Assembly: GCA_963820415.1 (NCBI GenBank) | Contig: CAWFZT010000005.1 | Span: forward strand, 271,304 to 335,303 | Direction: 5' to 3' | Source of the DNA: CAWFZT01 sp963820415 | Lineage (GTDB): Bacteria; Chloroflexota; Anaerolineae; Anaerolineales; Anaerolineaceae | DNA length: 64,000 nt | In this document: piece by piece, positions 8,680-18,260 of the stretch | Layout of the letters: each line of letters starts with the position of its first letter | Numbering within the stretch: the stretch's first letter is position 1 | Notes under the pieces: model-generated | Told to the model about the DNA's origin: nothing | The model's database searches: none | The model's input: only the letters and a program-made list of their open reading frames with translations | Position numbers and translations under genes: made by a program

Positions 8680-8694
8680 TAGAATAGATTTATG
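8680..8694 (+). promoter_or_regulatory. Leaderless-type -10 box of HTH gene
   Basis: TAGAAT (8680-8685) is followed by exactly six bases (AGATTT) and the ATG. There is no ribosome site between, so transcription probably begins at the start codon. The paralogue at 56888 has the same spacing (TACACT-ATATTT-ATG). No clear -35 box is seen. Confidence 0.5.
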
Positions 8695-9123
8695 GATACT
8701 CCAGCCAAAACAGCCCGTACAAATATGGCTATTCAGGTAATCCAGCACGTGAATGAAGGCATGACCGTAATAAATGCCTGTAGAGAAGTCGGTATCCCTA
8801 GAAGCTCGTTTTACTACATTTACCAATCGAACCCAAGAGCAATTGCGGAAATCCAGGATATCATTACAGAGAACTCCCGCCGAGAGCTTATGATAATCCT
8901 GCTTAATAAGACGCAAATCCTTGAGAGAGTTATCGAAGAAGGGCTTGCTGATACCACAAAACCTCGAGAACGACTGGCAATACTCAAGACCCTGAATGAG
9001 CAATTAGATAAACTAACAGAGACATTAAGGGTAAGTAATCAGGATAATTCCATAGTCAGTGAATTCTTGAATGGCCCAACGCTCCAACCAGGAATAAACC
9101 GTTTCTCTGCTACTCAGGAATAA
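8692..9123 (+). CDS. Small helix-turn-helix protein (paralogue of 56888-57382)
   Basis: 143 aa. Residues ~10-45 (VIQHVNEGMTVINACREVGI, then PRSSFYYIY) form a homeodomain/resolvase-like HTH of the type found in phage terminase small subunits and transposase helpers. A long charged helical region follows (KTQILERVIEEGLADTTKPR), and the tail carries FLNGPTL. The protein at 56888 shares NAC-x2-(V/A)GI, AI-x-E-x-Q-x2-I-x-E-x2-R and the GPTL tail, so the two are one family. DNA binding is inferred; target and role are unknown. A hairpin terminator candidate lies at 9238. Confidence 0.65.
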   Translation: MDTPAKTARTNMAIQVIQHVNEGMTVINACREVGIPRSSFYYIYQSNPRAIAEIQDIITENSRRELMIILLNKTQILERVIEEGLADTTKPRERLAILKTLNEQLDKLTETLRVSNQDNSIVSEFLNGPTLQPGINRFSATQE

Positions 9124-9466
9124 CCCCTATCAAGGAATCCCAGAACTAAATAATGCTCAGGATAAATGAGGGATATATCTGCTTCAGAGTTGCCCCGAGA
9201 CCCGTCTAGCCCGTATATATGGTGGATAGCGTCTATCTAACCACCATATGTGGTGGTTATTTGTCTCTTATTTATCCGTTTTAGATGGTTTCTATGTAAT
9301 ATTGCACCAAATTGCACCCAAAATTATTTAGCTGGAAAGGCGACGACTGACCTCTGTCCAGGGTGCTGACCTATAGTATTCATGGGATTTTCCCCTAGTT
9401 TAAATTGAAGCGGCATCCTGATAGGTATTCGGGGTAGTATCTTCTTGAAAATTAGTTTGTACGGCC
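9124..9466. other. Intergenic region with hairpin
   Basis: Contains the hairpin at 9238-9259 and a GCACCAAATTGCACC direct repeat near 9303. No gene seen. Confidence 0.4.
9238..9259 (+). terminator. Hairpin, possible terminator
   Basis: TAACCACCA and TGGTGGTTA form a 9-bp stem with a TATG loop, followed by a moderately T-rich tract (TTTGTCTCTTATTT). It would end the HTH transcript. A related CACCATATGTGGTGGT occurs at 59268, near the other HTH copy. Confidence 0.45.
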
Positions 9467-9589
9467 CTATACTTTTTCAGAGCCCTTTTCTGTTGTGCTA
9501 AGTTTCATCTCAACCATTTCGCAGCGCAGGTAGATACGATGCTTATCCTCCTCAACATAAGTAGGCTTTCCCATCCCCATATATGGCAT
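9467..9589 (-). CDS. Short orphan frame (40 aa), doubtful
   Basis: ATG at 9589 gives MPYMGMGKPTYVEEDKHRIY and continues to EMVEMKLSTTEKGSEKV with a stop at 9469-9467. Composition is protein-like, and the frame stays open upstream through the tRNA-like segment at 9619. It is probably a remnant or a very small gene; no family recognised. Confidence 0.25.
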   Translation of the reverse strand: MPYMGMGKPTYVEEDKHRIYLRCEMVEMKLSTTEKGSEKV

Positions 9590-9618
9590 GTGTCGGTCAT
9601 CAGACCGGCACAGGTAGG

Positions 9619-9653
9619 TGATCCACCAGGGACTTGAACCCTGAGCCCACTGA
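9619..9653 (-). other. tRNA 3'-half-like fragment
   Basis: On the minus strand: TCAGT (anticodon stem side), a five-base variable loop, a perfect T arm CAGGG-TTCAAGT-CCCTG, then a seven-base acceptor strand GTGGATC and A. The 5' half of a tRNA is absent. A 31/35-identical copy lies at 59210-59244. Such 3' halves are typical of attachment sites of tRNA-integrating elements. The motif can also be read as protein, so this is uncertain. Confidence 0.35.
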
Positions 9654-9696
9654 GTGAACAGCCATGGTGGCAGTTCTTGAGCGGTCGGTCCTGTCC

Positions 9697-10140
9697 TTAC
9701 GTCCCCCAGGCTTTGGTGGGATCGCCCCAGTGTGAGATACTTACCACTCCCCAGCCGCCGGCTTGCGGTGAGGCGCCAGATTCCAGGTGGAATTGGTGTT
9801 TCTCAGGAGTGAAGCGTATCCACTGTTTGCCATCCCAGAACCCCAGGCAGAGCGGTTTGCTGGCTGCCGCGGCTTTTTCCAGGTCGGATGCAGTGTAGCG
9901 GACGCGGACCTCAATGGGCGGGTCAAACACCGCCACTTCCGTGTCTGGCTGGGCGGCATCCACCACCTTCAGGTTGATCACCAGGCGGAAGGGCTGGAAT
10001 CCGCCCGGAGCTGTTGGCAAGGTTTCTATCGCGGGTAGAGCAAGCCGCACCGCCTGAACGGGGCTGGCCCGGCCTGGAATCTTGACGATCACGCCTTCTT
10101 TTCTGAATTCTTGGCGCGTGGGTAAGGGGGTTTCGACCAT
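9697..10140 (-). CDS. Hypothetical protein in operon with cyclase regulator
   Basis: 147 aa, ATG at 10140 behind GGAGAG, only 19 bases after the stop of the cyclase/AAA gene, so co-transcribed. All-beta looking: AVFDPPIEVRVRYTASDLEK, PLCLGFWDGKQWIRFTPEKH and GGWGVVSISHWGDP resemble an Ig-like or ZU5-like sandwich that often ends in such W-rich strands. No signal peptide. Probably a cytosolic partner of the neighbouring regulator; function unknown. Confidence 0.65.
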   Translation of the reverse strand: MVETPLPTRQEFRKEGVIVKIPGRASPVQAVRLALPAIETLPTAPGGFQPFRLVINLKVVDAAQPDTEVAVFDPPIEVRVRYTASDLEKAAAASKPLCLGFWDGKQWIRFTPEKHQFHLESGASPQAGGWGVVSISHWGDPTKAWGT

Positions 10141-10159
10141 TGTTTGCTCTCCTATCTAC

Positions 10160-13100
10160 CTAATCACGACTCGTTTCGGTGTTTTGCTGCCAGCGGGCCT
10201 GGATGCGGCGATGCTCGGGCACCTGTTCCAGGAACGACTGGCGCCTTTCCAGCAGGCTGATCCTGTTGGCCCGCGCCATCAACTCGCCATGGCCTGCTTC
10301 GACGACACGCCGCACCAGCGATGCCTGGCCGGCGGCGGCGAAGACGTCGGCACACGTCTCGTATCCCAGCAGGGGAAATTCCATGCCTCCGCTGAACTGT
10401 CCCTGCAAATAATCCCACAAGGGAGCCGCGTGCCGCTGGGCTGCCTCCAGATCATTCAACACCAGCAGGCAGCGGGCTATCCCGGCCTCGGCGTCGTTCA
10501 CATTGCCAGGAGCTCCAATCTTGCCCAGGGTGGCGGCAGCTTGCTCAAATCCGGCCAGGGCTTCATTGACCTGCCCGCCCTGCTCCTTTGCCAGCGATGC
10601 GTAGACCTGGCCGACAGCATAACCGAACACGTCGTTCATCGCCTGCAACTCCGGCAGGATTTGATCTACCTCGGCGAGGGCTGAAGGCAGATCGCCGCAC
10701 CGTAGAAACGCCAGGGCAAGGTTGAGGCTGCCATAGGCGTAGAAGCTGCGGTGACCGATAGACTGCGCCATTTTCTTACAGCGCTCGAGCATAGCAACGC
10801 CTTGCTCAGGTATGCCCAGCTGGATGTAAATGTAGCCCAGGTTGGATAGTCCAATTACTTCGCCTTCGATGTTGCCGGTGCGGCGGTTGATAACCAGCTG
10901 CCGGTCAAGCAGTTGTGCTGCACAAGCCAGGTCACCTGTCTCAGTGTAAAAGATGGAGACGTTGGTCAGGTTGCGCGCCAGGACCTGGTCATCGGCTACC
11001 TCCTCTGCACATGATAGCGCCGCCGTAGAAGTCTGCACGGCGGCCTCCAGGTTGCCGAGGCGGATTTCACATAAGACCTTCAGGCCGAGGATCAACGCCT
11101 CGCGCCGGCGGTCGTGGGCGCGCACCGCGGCCGCCAGCCCGTGGTTGTAGGCCTCCCGTTCCTTCAGGTACTGACCGCTCATTCCCAGGTAGTACCCTTC
11201 CCGGTAATAGGCTTCTGCCACAAGGTTATCATCGCCGATCGATTGTGCTAAAGCTACCAGGGCGATATCGTCAGCCATGCGCGCCTCGGTATCGCCGAGG
11301 ATGCCGAGGACTTCGTCCCGGCCGGCAAGTACCTGCCAGCGGCGAGCCAGGTCGGGCGCATCCAGGCATGTACCGGATTCAGAAGGAAGCAAGGACAGGG
11401 CACGGTCAAAGAAGATGCGCGCCTGGGCGGGGGCGCTCTGGTTTCGGGCGAGCGTGCCAGACTGGGTGTACCAATCGGCAGCCAGGTCTCGCTCGCCAGC
11501 CAACTCGTAGTGTTCGGCGATGACCGGGGCAAACTCTCCCACCCGACCGCACGCCTGGGTCTCCCCGATCAACCATACAGCCGCCTGACCGTGATAGATT
11601 TGCCGGTCGGATTTGAGGAGTGATTGGTAGGCCGCGTCGCGCAGCAGCCCATGATGAAAGCGATATTCCTCGGTCCCAGCAAAGGTTGATGTCTCCTGTG
11701 GATAGAAAAAACCACGCCTGGAAAGCGACTTCAACTCTGTGTCGGCGATGGGTTTATCCCTCCTTACCGCTTGCAGAGCTGAGCGCCAGAAGACCCGGCC
11801 GATAACCGAAGCCTGTTGCACCAGGACTTTTTGGGTTGTGTCCAGACTGTCCAGACGCGCCTCCAGCAGCGCTATCAGGGTTGCTGGCAGCTCCAAACGA
11901 CCTAATTGGTCCGGGTCCAGCCTCCAGGTGCCTCCTCGCCGGCTCTTGCGGATAGCTCTGGCATCGACAAGCGCCTGGATGAACTCTTCGAGGTAAAAGG
12001 GGTTGCCTTCAGCGCTGTCGAGGATTCGCTCACAAAGGGCAGCGGGTAAGGTTTCGACGTTGCGCAGGATTTCGCCCAGCAGCTCCAGGCTGGCCTGCCG
12101 CGAGAGTGGGCCCAGGTCAAGATTGGTAAACCTCGGAAGGGGCGGCGATATGGGAAGAGAATAATCATCGCCGCGCTCCTCCTGACCCCAGCCGGGAAAA
12201 CGTTCGGTCAGGGTTGGGCGGGCCAGGCATACCACCAATAACGGAAGCCGTGGGCAATCGCGCACCAGATGAGCCACAAAGTTCACCGAGGGGACGTCAG
12301 CCCAGTGGATATCGTCAAGCATGAGGATGGTAGTTGTTTTGCCTGCCACGGCTGTAAAGTATTGGGTGAGATAGAGTTGCGCCCTCTCGAGCAGCTGCCT
12401 GGGGTCATTCTCAACTCCCTGAAGATAAGGACTGCCGGGGAAGACAAAACCGAGCAAAGCGCCCACAAAATTAGCCTTCATCTGGGGTTCTTCTGCCAGG
12501 TACTCCGACAGCGCCTCCACCAATCTCTGCCGGGTGACATCGACCGGATCGCTGGCGAGCACGCCCAGGTGATAGGAAATCATGTCGCGCAGTAAACCGA
12601 ATGGAACAGCCATAGTCTGAGGCGAGGCGCGCCCTTTGAAGGCGATCACGCGGGAGGGCGCCAGGGCGACCCGGCTGTCAAATTCATACAACAGGCGGCT
12701 TTTGCCAACACCAAAATCGCCGATGACCGTGACCAGCTGGGTCTCCCGGCATTGGAAGGCGCGGGTCAGGGCTGCCTGGAGCTGGCGTAACTCGGCGTCG
12801 CGCCCGATCAGTTTGGTCTTGATGCCCTCCACCCCGCGGGTGAAAGTGCGAAAGGTGCGCGGTCGAGCTGCGCGGACCCGGTATACGGCGACAGGCTCGC
12901 TAAAGCCTTTAGCTTTGATGGCAGGATGAGGCTCGACCTCGAACGCGCCACGGATATGCTGGAGGGTGAACTGTGAGATGTAAACTGTTCCCGGCAGGGC
13001 TGCCTGTTCTATCCGCGCCGCCAGGCTCACCGTGAGGCCCATCACGGTTGATTCGGCTTCTGAGAACCTGCCCACCACGACCCGGCCAGTGTTTATACCA

Positions 13101-13558
13101 ATGCGAATGGTAAAGCCCAAAATCTGGAAACGGCGTTCCAGTTCCTCGGCGCAGGCACGGGATTCTATCAGTATCGCTAGTCCGGCGCGGACTGCCTGGC
13201 GGGCGTCGTTTTCTTGGACTTTGGCGAGGCCAAACACTGCCACAAATCCGTCGCCCATGAACTGGGTTACCTGTCCACCATAGGCTTCGATCGGCGCCGA
13301 TAGGCGCTTGAGGGCGCCACCCATGACTTCCCGGACCTCTTCCGGCTCCAGGCCCTGGCTCAACAAGGTCGAGTTAACAATGTCAAGAAACAATACCGTA
13401 ACAAAACGGCGTTGCTGGCTGACCGGTTGGCGTCCTTCCAGGTTAGCCAGCTTCTCTCGCAAAGGGACCAGCGCAGCGTCAACGACGCTGTCGCCCAAGA
13501 CTGCGCGCTGCGCTTCCAAGGCTTTGATAGCCTGCGAGAGCTCGTTGGTCTTTTGCAT
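10160..13558 (-). CDS. Class III adenylate/guanylate cyclase - AAA ATPase - TPR regulator
   Basis: 1132 aa. Residues ~45-215 are a class III cyclase homology domain: RRFVTVLFLDIVNST carries the first metal Asp, QFMGDGFVAVFG the second, and MGLTVSLAARIEQAA the conserved N/S-x3-R element; these positions look intact. An AAA/STAND-type ATPase follows, with Walker A GDFGVGKS near residue 285 and Walker B TTTILMLDDIHWAD near 405. From ~650 to the end are degenerate TPR helices (LTNVSIFYTETGDLACAAQL and similar). There is no C-terminal LuxR HTH, so output is probably by cyclic nucleotide or protein contacts. Start ATG follows CGGAG. The substrate, ATP or GTP, cannot be told. Confidence 0.88.
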   Translation of the reverse strand: MQKTNELSQAIKALEAQRAVLGDSVVDAALVPLREKLANLEGRQPVSQQRRFVTVLFLDIVNSTLLSQGLEPEEVREVMGGALKRLSAPIEAYGGQVTQFMGDGFVAVFGLAKVQENDARQAVRAGLAILIESRACAEELERRFQILGFTIRIGINTGRVVVGRFSEAESTVMGLTVSLAARIEQAALPGTVYISQFTLQHIRGAFEVEPHPAIKAKGFSEPVAVYRVRAARPRTFRTFTRGVEGIKTKLIGRDAELRQLQAALTRAFQCRETQLVTVIGDFGVGKSRLLYEFDSRVALAPSRVIAFKGRASPQTMAVPFGLLRDMISYHLGVLASDPVDVTRQRLVEALSEYLAEEPQMKANFVGALLGFVFPGSPYLQGVENDPRQLLERAQLYLTQYFTAVAGKTTTILMLDDIHWADVPSVNFVAHLVRDCPRLPLLVVCLARPTLTERFPGWGQEERGDDYSLPISPPLPRFTNLDLGPLSRQASLELLGEILRNVETLPAALCERILDSAEGNPFYLEEFIQALVDARAIRKSRRGGTWRLDPDQLGRLELPATLIALLEARLDSLDTTQKVLVQQASVIGRVFWRSALQAVRRDKPIADTELKSLSRRGFFYPQETSTFAGTEEYRFHHGLLRDAAYQSLLKSDRQIYHGQAAVWLIGETQACGRVGEFAPVIAEHYELAGERDLAADWYTQSGTLARNQSAPAQARIFFDRALSLLPSESGTCLDAPDLARRWQVLAGRDEVLGILGDTEARMADDIALVALAQSIGDDNLVAEAYYREGYYLGMSGQYLKEREAYNHGLAAAVRAHDRRREALILGLKVLCEIRLGNLEAAVQTSTAALSCAEEVADDQVLARNLTNVSIFYTETGDLACAAQLLDRQLVINRRTGNIEGEVIGLSNLGYIYIQLGIPEQGVAMLERCKKMAQSIGHRSFYAYGSLNLALAFLRCGDLPSALAEVDQILPELQAMNDVFGYAVGQVYASLAKEQGGQVNEALAGFEQAAATLGKIGAPGNVNDAEAGIARCLLVLNDLEAAQRHAAPLWDYLQGQFSGGMEFPLLGYETCADVFAAAGQASLVRRVVEAGHGELMARANRISLLERRQSFLEQVPEHRRIQARWQQNTETSRD

Positions 13559-13599
13559 TCCACGCTCCGAAGACCGGAAACAGGATTTACAGGATGTTC

Positions 13600-14196
13600 A
13601 TGATCAGGATTTTATCCACGTTCATACATCCTGTTCCATTTTTTTAAACCTACAGGTTCTGACCCAATATATTATCGCACATTTCCAGCGCGCCAAAAAG
13701 CGTATCCCATTATTCCCCAAAGGCAGGTGATCCTGTTACGGCGTCTTAAATGTGAACGTCTGTGACCACAGGCTGGGCCCGTTGGCGCCTTCGGCGCGCA
13801 CGCCAGTAGAGAACATAAATGAATGTACCGTTATTAATTCTGACCTCTGCCCATGCCAATCCTGCTATTTATGCCTGTTGGGTCTCAATGCCCTGATGGG
13901 CGTTTATTGATTCTGACCAAGTCGTAATGGTATCAACTGCTGCAGAGAAATTGGACAACTCAAGACAGATTGAGCGTTTTTAGCCGGAAATTGGGTGAAA
14001 ATATGTTTAGGGGGGTATAAGCTCCTCTTTCACCAACGTCAGAAGCATTTACCTCGGACCTTATCATGCAGTAATCGCCGTGGCGCACCTATTTGAGGGC
14101 TACCTGACATCTCTGATATGGAGAAAGGTGGTGTCCGGTCCTTATGATTGTGAAATGCCGAAACATATGAGGATAATATTTTTTTTATAAATTACC
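13600..14196. other. Intergenic region without gene
   Basis: No supported gene. A GGCGCC-TTC-GGCGC hairpin lies near 13787 next to a CCCGTTGGC stretch, and the rest is unremarkable. Some of it may be decayed cassette DNA, given the repeat at 14197. Confidence 0.4.
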
Positions 14197-14220
14197 CGTT
14201 GCCCAACGGGTTGCGTCAGC
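14197..14220 (-). repeat. 24-bp repeat with attC core, copy 1
   Basis: On the minus strand it reads GCTGACGCAACCCGTTGGGC plus AACG, and contains the GTTRRRY core seen at the 3' end of attC sites. It matches 54206-54229 at 23 of 24 positions. Here it lies downstream of the 14334-14825 gene, after a stem formed by CAGGATTT and AAATCCTG. No opposite half of an attC is visible. Confidence 0.35.
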
Positions 14221-14333
14221 AACAAGTACAGGATTTGGCGAGAAAAACCGAAAAAGACGACCCTGCAATCGGGGCTGAAATCCTGGAAGAGTGGCGAAGC
14301 CCACCCTTACCCCTTTTATCTTATATTGCTGCT

Positions 14334-14825
14334 CTATTGCGATAAGAACCCGTCTGAAAAAGTTGTAAAAAAGCCCATGCTCACAATAGAGATGATTACA
14401 CCGATGACCAGTATCAAATAAAATAACCACCAATTCACAGGCGATTTCTTCAATTGTGCACAAATTGCTATTGTTACCGCAAAAACGATTAGAGAATAAA
14501 CCATACCCAGAATTGGAACGAATATCAACCAGAGCGAATAACCCAAGATTAATTGAATAACTAAGCTGATAATCAGGATAATGAACAAGAAATAATTGAG
14601 ACTTCTTGGTATCTTCCATGAAAATACCTGTATCATACCCGCGGCCATTCCACCGATTGTGCCACCGAAAATTCCAAATACTGGGAAAAATCCAAGGGGA
14701 TCCCACTTCACACCTACTGCCATGAGAATAATTGCAATGCTGTTTCCTAAAAACACACCAGCTAATAGTAAAAGCAACACTAGACCCCAATTTTTATTTT
14801 CATTGGCTGGTTTTAGGCTGGTCAT
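14334..14825 (-). CDS. Hypothetical integral membrane protein (163 aa)
   Basis: Four or five hydrophobic helices: LVLLLLLAGVFLGNSIAI, FFPVFGIFGGTIGGMAAG, LNYFLFIILIISLVIQLI, IFVPILGMVYSLIVFAV and WWLFYLILVIGVIISIV. No soluble domain and no recognised family. There is no good ribosome site before the ATG at 14825. It lies between an attC-core repeat and an IS element, so it may be another captured cassette gene. Confidence 0.6.
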   Translation of the reverse strand: MTSLKPANENKNWGLVLLLLLAGVFLGNSIAIILMAVGVKWDPLGFFPVFGIFGGTIGGMAAGMIQVFSWKIPRSLNYFLFIILIISLVIQLILGYSLWLIFVPILGMVYSLIVFAVTIAICAQLKKSPVNWWLFYLILVIGVIISIVSMGFFTTFSDGFLSQ

Positions 14826-14997
14826 ACTGTTATTGGTCTGTTATCTATTCGTGCCTACTTTCTTTGTCGTTTTCTTTTCGTAAGTTCTTAAAAAGAAAGT
14901 GAATACAAGAATCACGCTTCTCCTACCCAAATTTATTATATTCTTTCTTTCTAAAAAGATAATACAAATGACCGACATCAATCAATTTCCGAAAGTA

Positions 14998-16311
14998 GTG
15001 TAAACTATTTTCTGTAAAATTCAGGACCTTAACAAAAAGTAGTAGGTCAGGTTATCCTTACGGTTACCACACCAAAAAGGAGTAACACATGACCTACCAA
15101 AATAATTTTACCTTACAGCCTGAAATCATGGAACAGATCGCTGGCCAAGGATTGGAATATTTGCCGGAATTGATCCGCATTGTGATCAACTCGGCCATGC
15201 AAGTCGAGCGGCAGAAGTATCTCGGAGCAAGCCCATTTGAGAGTTCCCTTGAACGGCGTGGCCATGCGAATGGCTATAAGCCCAAAACAGTCAAAACCCG
15301 ACTGGGGGAAGTCACGTTCGAAGCGCCACAGGTACGGGAAGGTGGTTTCTACCCGGAGGCTCTGGAGAAAGGACTACACAGCAAGCGGGCGTTGAAGCTC
15401 ACACTGGCCGAATTGTACGTCCAGGGTGAATCTACCCGCAAAGTCTCGGCAATTACCGAGCAGTTATGCGGCACGGAAGTCTCGTCGTCACAGGTTAGCC
15501 GGGCAGCCTTCTTGTTGGACGAGACCATGGAAGCCTGGCGCAAACGACCCTTAGGCGAGATAGTGTACCTGACCTTGGTTGCTCGCTATGACAGGGTGCG
15601 CCAAGATGGGCAAATCCGGAATGCGGCCATTTTGATTGCCAGTGGGATTAGCTGGCGGGCAAAGGGAGCATTCTGGGAGCGGCAGTCTCGATCAGCGAGC
15701 AGGAAGTTCACTGGCGATCTTTCCTGAAAAGCCTGGTAGCTCACGCTTTGCGCGGCGTGCAGCTCATCTCTAGTGACGACCAATTGGGCTTGAAAGCAGC
15801 CTGTCTGGCGGTTTTCGGCAGCATTCCGTGGCAGCGCTGCCAATTCCACCTCCAACAGAACGCCAGTGCTTATGTACCCCGTCGAGATATGCTGGCCGAA
15901 ATGGGTGACGGCATTCGCACCATTTTCAATGCCCCAGACCGGGCGAACGTCAAAATTTACCTGGCCAAAGCGGTCCAGAAGTACGCCAGAACCGCTTCTT
16001 GCCTGGCTGACTGGATGGAAAAGAACATTCCGGAGGGTTTGACCATCTTCTCTTTTCCGTCTGAACACCGGCGCAGGATCCGTACGTCCAACGGCTCGGA
16101 ACGGGTAAACAAGAAGATACACCGTTGCGGACAAGTCGTCAGTATTTTCCCCAATGAGAGTGCCTGCGTCTGATCAGCGCCATCCTGATGGAGATCGACG
16201 AAATGTGGCAGACCGGCAAGATTTACTTGACCATTTAGATATTAAATTCTTAAGGTTCTTTGACAACTTCAAAAGGTCACCTGGCCAATTCTACAGAAAA
16301 AGGATTGTACA
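14998..16311 (+). mobile_element. Decayed IS256-family insertion sequence
   Basis: Bounded by imperfect inverted ends: GTGTAAACTATTTTCTGTAA at 14998 and, inverted, TACAGAAAAAGGATTGTACA near 16292-16311. Total ~1.31 kb is the usual IS256 size. It encloses one transposase gene broken by two frameshifts. Clear target duplications are not seen. Confidence 0.75.
15089..16238 (+). pseudogene. IS256-family transposase, frameshifted
   Basis: Frame 1 (15089-15727) starts behind AAAAAGGAG and carries the family N-terminus (ERRGHANGYKPKTVKTRLGE, ALEKGLHSKRALKLTLAELY). Near 15665 the reading shifts: ILGAAVSISEQEVHWRSFLK and RGVQLISSDDQLGLKAA continue in another frame to 16173. A third frame (LISAILMEIDEMWQTGKIYL) ends at 16238. 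The usual first catalytic Asp in the motif (D)ARY-x-x-VR reads V (LVARYDRVR), while the second Asp (SSDDQLG) remains. The enzyme is therefore doubly dead. Confidence 0.85.
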
Positions 16312-16537
16312 ATTCATCATCTACGTCCCCAATGCCTCTTAATCCATAGAGGTCGACATGAATAGACTTCCTGGGCAGATTACGGCCTGGTGGTATTATC
16401 CTAGAAACGGCAGGTCGTATCATATTGGAGAGATTAATAACCTCGGGACAAAGTCGTCCATTACACCCATAGCTGGACACGATTGGGTACTAGTTTTAGA
16501 TAAGTTGGTTGCTAATTCTCCGGAACCCGGAAGCATT

Positions 16538-17596
16538 TTAGCTTGAGGATGATGATTGTCTTTCGGCGATCAATCCAAGTACTCTAGTCCAGCTTGAAAT
16601 GAACATACTACGGAAGAGGCGAACCGGACCGAAATCCTCAAATTCATCGATTTCTAACCCGTCATCCTCATAACCGCGTTTGAAATCAGGAAGTTTTTCC
16701 ATCAATTCATCGATGACTTGGTGAGGGACAGGGTTAAACAGGCGGTAGACGACCGGTGGATCTTGTTCTAATAATTTATCAGCAGTCCCTTCCCAGTTAA
16801 TCGTACAACATACCTTACCTCCAACCATTTCAATAAAATGGTGTAAACCGCGTGCTCCGCCAGCAATAAATATACCCGGATAACCTCGTTCTTCAATGAT
16901 CATATATAGTTTCCTGGCGATAGCCAGACCTGCTTGCCAGAGTACATCAGGTGAAATGTCAATCTTGTTTTGCTCAACTTCGTTTTTCAAATAGTCATCA
17001 TAGATACCGGCAATGTGAGATATGTATAACTTTGGAGTCTTACCCGAGCGCTTGCTTGCTTTCATATAACATTCGCATAAGACAATGCCTTGCTTGATGC
17101 CGAATATTTCTGTGGCATTTAGCGGAATATCCTTGCCAACCAAATATTCCATTGCTGCCAATCCTGTTTTTGTAGTGGGTATCTTGCAACAAATATTTGG
17201 AGCCACTTTCCGATTCTCGAGCGCCTCACGGATGATCACATCTGGGTCGTTTTCATGTATAGGGTCGCCTTGGATGCTGACGAAACCACGCTGTCCATTC
17301 GTTGCCTTGAATATTGGCAAGAATTTCTCGGAAATGGGGCCAACTATCTTACGTTGGAAGGTCGTTGCTACCTCGTCAATATCTTTTGATTCATTCAACG
17401 CCTTATCCAAGATATTTATTGCATATTGACCTTCGTCTGAATGGTCAATCATTTTTTGGCCATAGGAGGGATTGTTGGTACATCCAGTGGCGCCGTTGGC
17501 AATTGCCCAATCAGCCTGTTCGCGGGTGGGGTTATTAATCCAAAATTCAGTTGGGGTCTGTCTTGCTACTCGGATAAAATATGGTTCTTTCATCAT
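16538..17596 (-). CDS. Transaldolase-family protein
   Basis: 352 aa from ATG at 17596, chosen because GGAGG lies six bases upstream. TIM-barrel transaldolase features: WINNPTREQADWAIANGATG at strand 1, GFVSIQGDP at strand 3, and ICCKIPTTKTGLAAME with the Schiff-base Lys near residue 145. The C-terminal half (FIAGGARGLHHFIEMVGGK, INWEGTADKLLE) is as in long bacterial transaldolase-like proteins. Expected to move or cleave a dihydroxyacetone unit of a sugar phosphate. It is the last gene of a minus-strand operon with a lyxose isomerase-like protein, so it probably feeds a pentose or rare-sugar route. The exact substrate is unknown. Confidence 0.8.
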   Translation of the reverse strand: MMKEPYFIRVARQTPTEFWINNPTREQADWAIANGATGCTNNPSYGQKMIDHSDEGQYAINILDKALNESKDIDEVATTFQRKIVGPISEKFLPIFKATNGQRGFVSIQGDPIHENDPDVIIREALENRKVAPNICCKIPTTKTGLAAMEYLVGKDIPLNATEIFGIKQGIVLCECYMKASKRSGKTPKLYISHIAGIYDDYLKNEVEQNKIDISPDVLWQAGLAIARKLYMIIEERGYPGIFIAGGARGLHHFIEMVGGKVCCTINWEGTADKLLEQDPPVVYRLFNPVPHQVIDELMEKLPDFKRGYEDDGLEIDEFEDFGPVRLFRSMFISSWTRVLGLIAERQSSSSS

Positions 17597-17708
17597 GGGC
17601 GCCTCCATGTATTTTGTTAACCCATCCGAGAATTTTATTACGGTGCGATTAACTGGCCATCCAACGTGCCAGTTTGAGCGGGTGTGAGACTTTATAAATC
17701 ATCCACCA

Positions 17709-18260
17709 TCAATCCGAGTCTAAAATCATTGTTTGACGCTTGACATTTGTATCTGTAAATACATCGCGCAGATCAATTGCCTTTGTAGAAAAGCTCCAAA
17801 CGACTGCGCCATGCGGCCCAGCCTGAAACCAATGTGGCAAATTGGGTGGAAAAGTGACCTGCTCACCTGGTTCAAGGATATATTCATGCCAGACAGTATA
17901 AGTCGCCTTCCGGTGTCCTGGAGGGTGCCCCTTGGGATGCTTTGACGGTTCTCCCACTCCGTAGAGAAAAAGCGTTCCCCATTCACAGCGGAATGTTTCT
18001 TCTTTGCCAGCATACTCCCCCAAACTTGGATGTTTATGTTCAGGTTCACACTGATTTGGAAATATGATGAGTAACTTTACGCCGATCTTTTCTGTATTTA
18101 CTAAAGTCAGAATTTGAACCCCACTTAATTCGAGCTCGCTCAAACCTAAGTCGGCCACCTCGATTTTTTCTAACTCTTCAGGGCGAATGAATATCCCTGT
18201 CTGACATAAAAGCTCCTTCGCTCGCCTCTGAGCGTTTTCATAATCCGTTCGTGTAATCAA
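17709..18260 (-). CDS. D-lyxose ketol-isomerase-like cupin
   Basis: About 183 aa. A cupin with the D-lyxose isomerase metal site: EPEHKHPSLGEYAGKEETF supplies His, Lys/His and Glu ligands and LPHWFQAGPHG supplies the distal His. These enzymes interconvert D-lyxose and D-xylulose and often D-mannose and D-fructose, using Mn. I prefer the TTG at 18260, which overlaps the upstream stop as TTGA and has GGAG nine bases before it. A TTG at 18275 in the same frame would start inside the previous gene. Four-base overlap implies translational coupling with the TIM-barrel isomerase. Confidence 0.78.
   Translation of the reverse strand: MITRTDYENAQRRAKELLCQTGIFIRPEELEKIEVADLGLSELELSGVQILTLVNTEKIGVKLLIIFPNQCEPEHKHPSLGEYAGKEETFRCEWGTLFLYGVGEPSKHPKGHPPGHRKATYTVWHEYILEPGEQVTFPPNLPHWFQAGPHGAVVWSFSTKAIDLRDVFTDTNVKRQTMILDSD

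Noticed and set aside
9600..9700. Complete tRNA gene on the minus strand
   Set aside because: Only the 3' half fits. No matching acceptor 5' strand, D arm or full anticodon arm lies at the right distance, so it is listed as a fragment.
13780..13810. GGCGCC-rich hairpin as an attC site
   Set aside because: It lacks RYYYAAC and GTTRRRY cores in a proper arrangement and no cassette-like gene abuts it.
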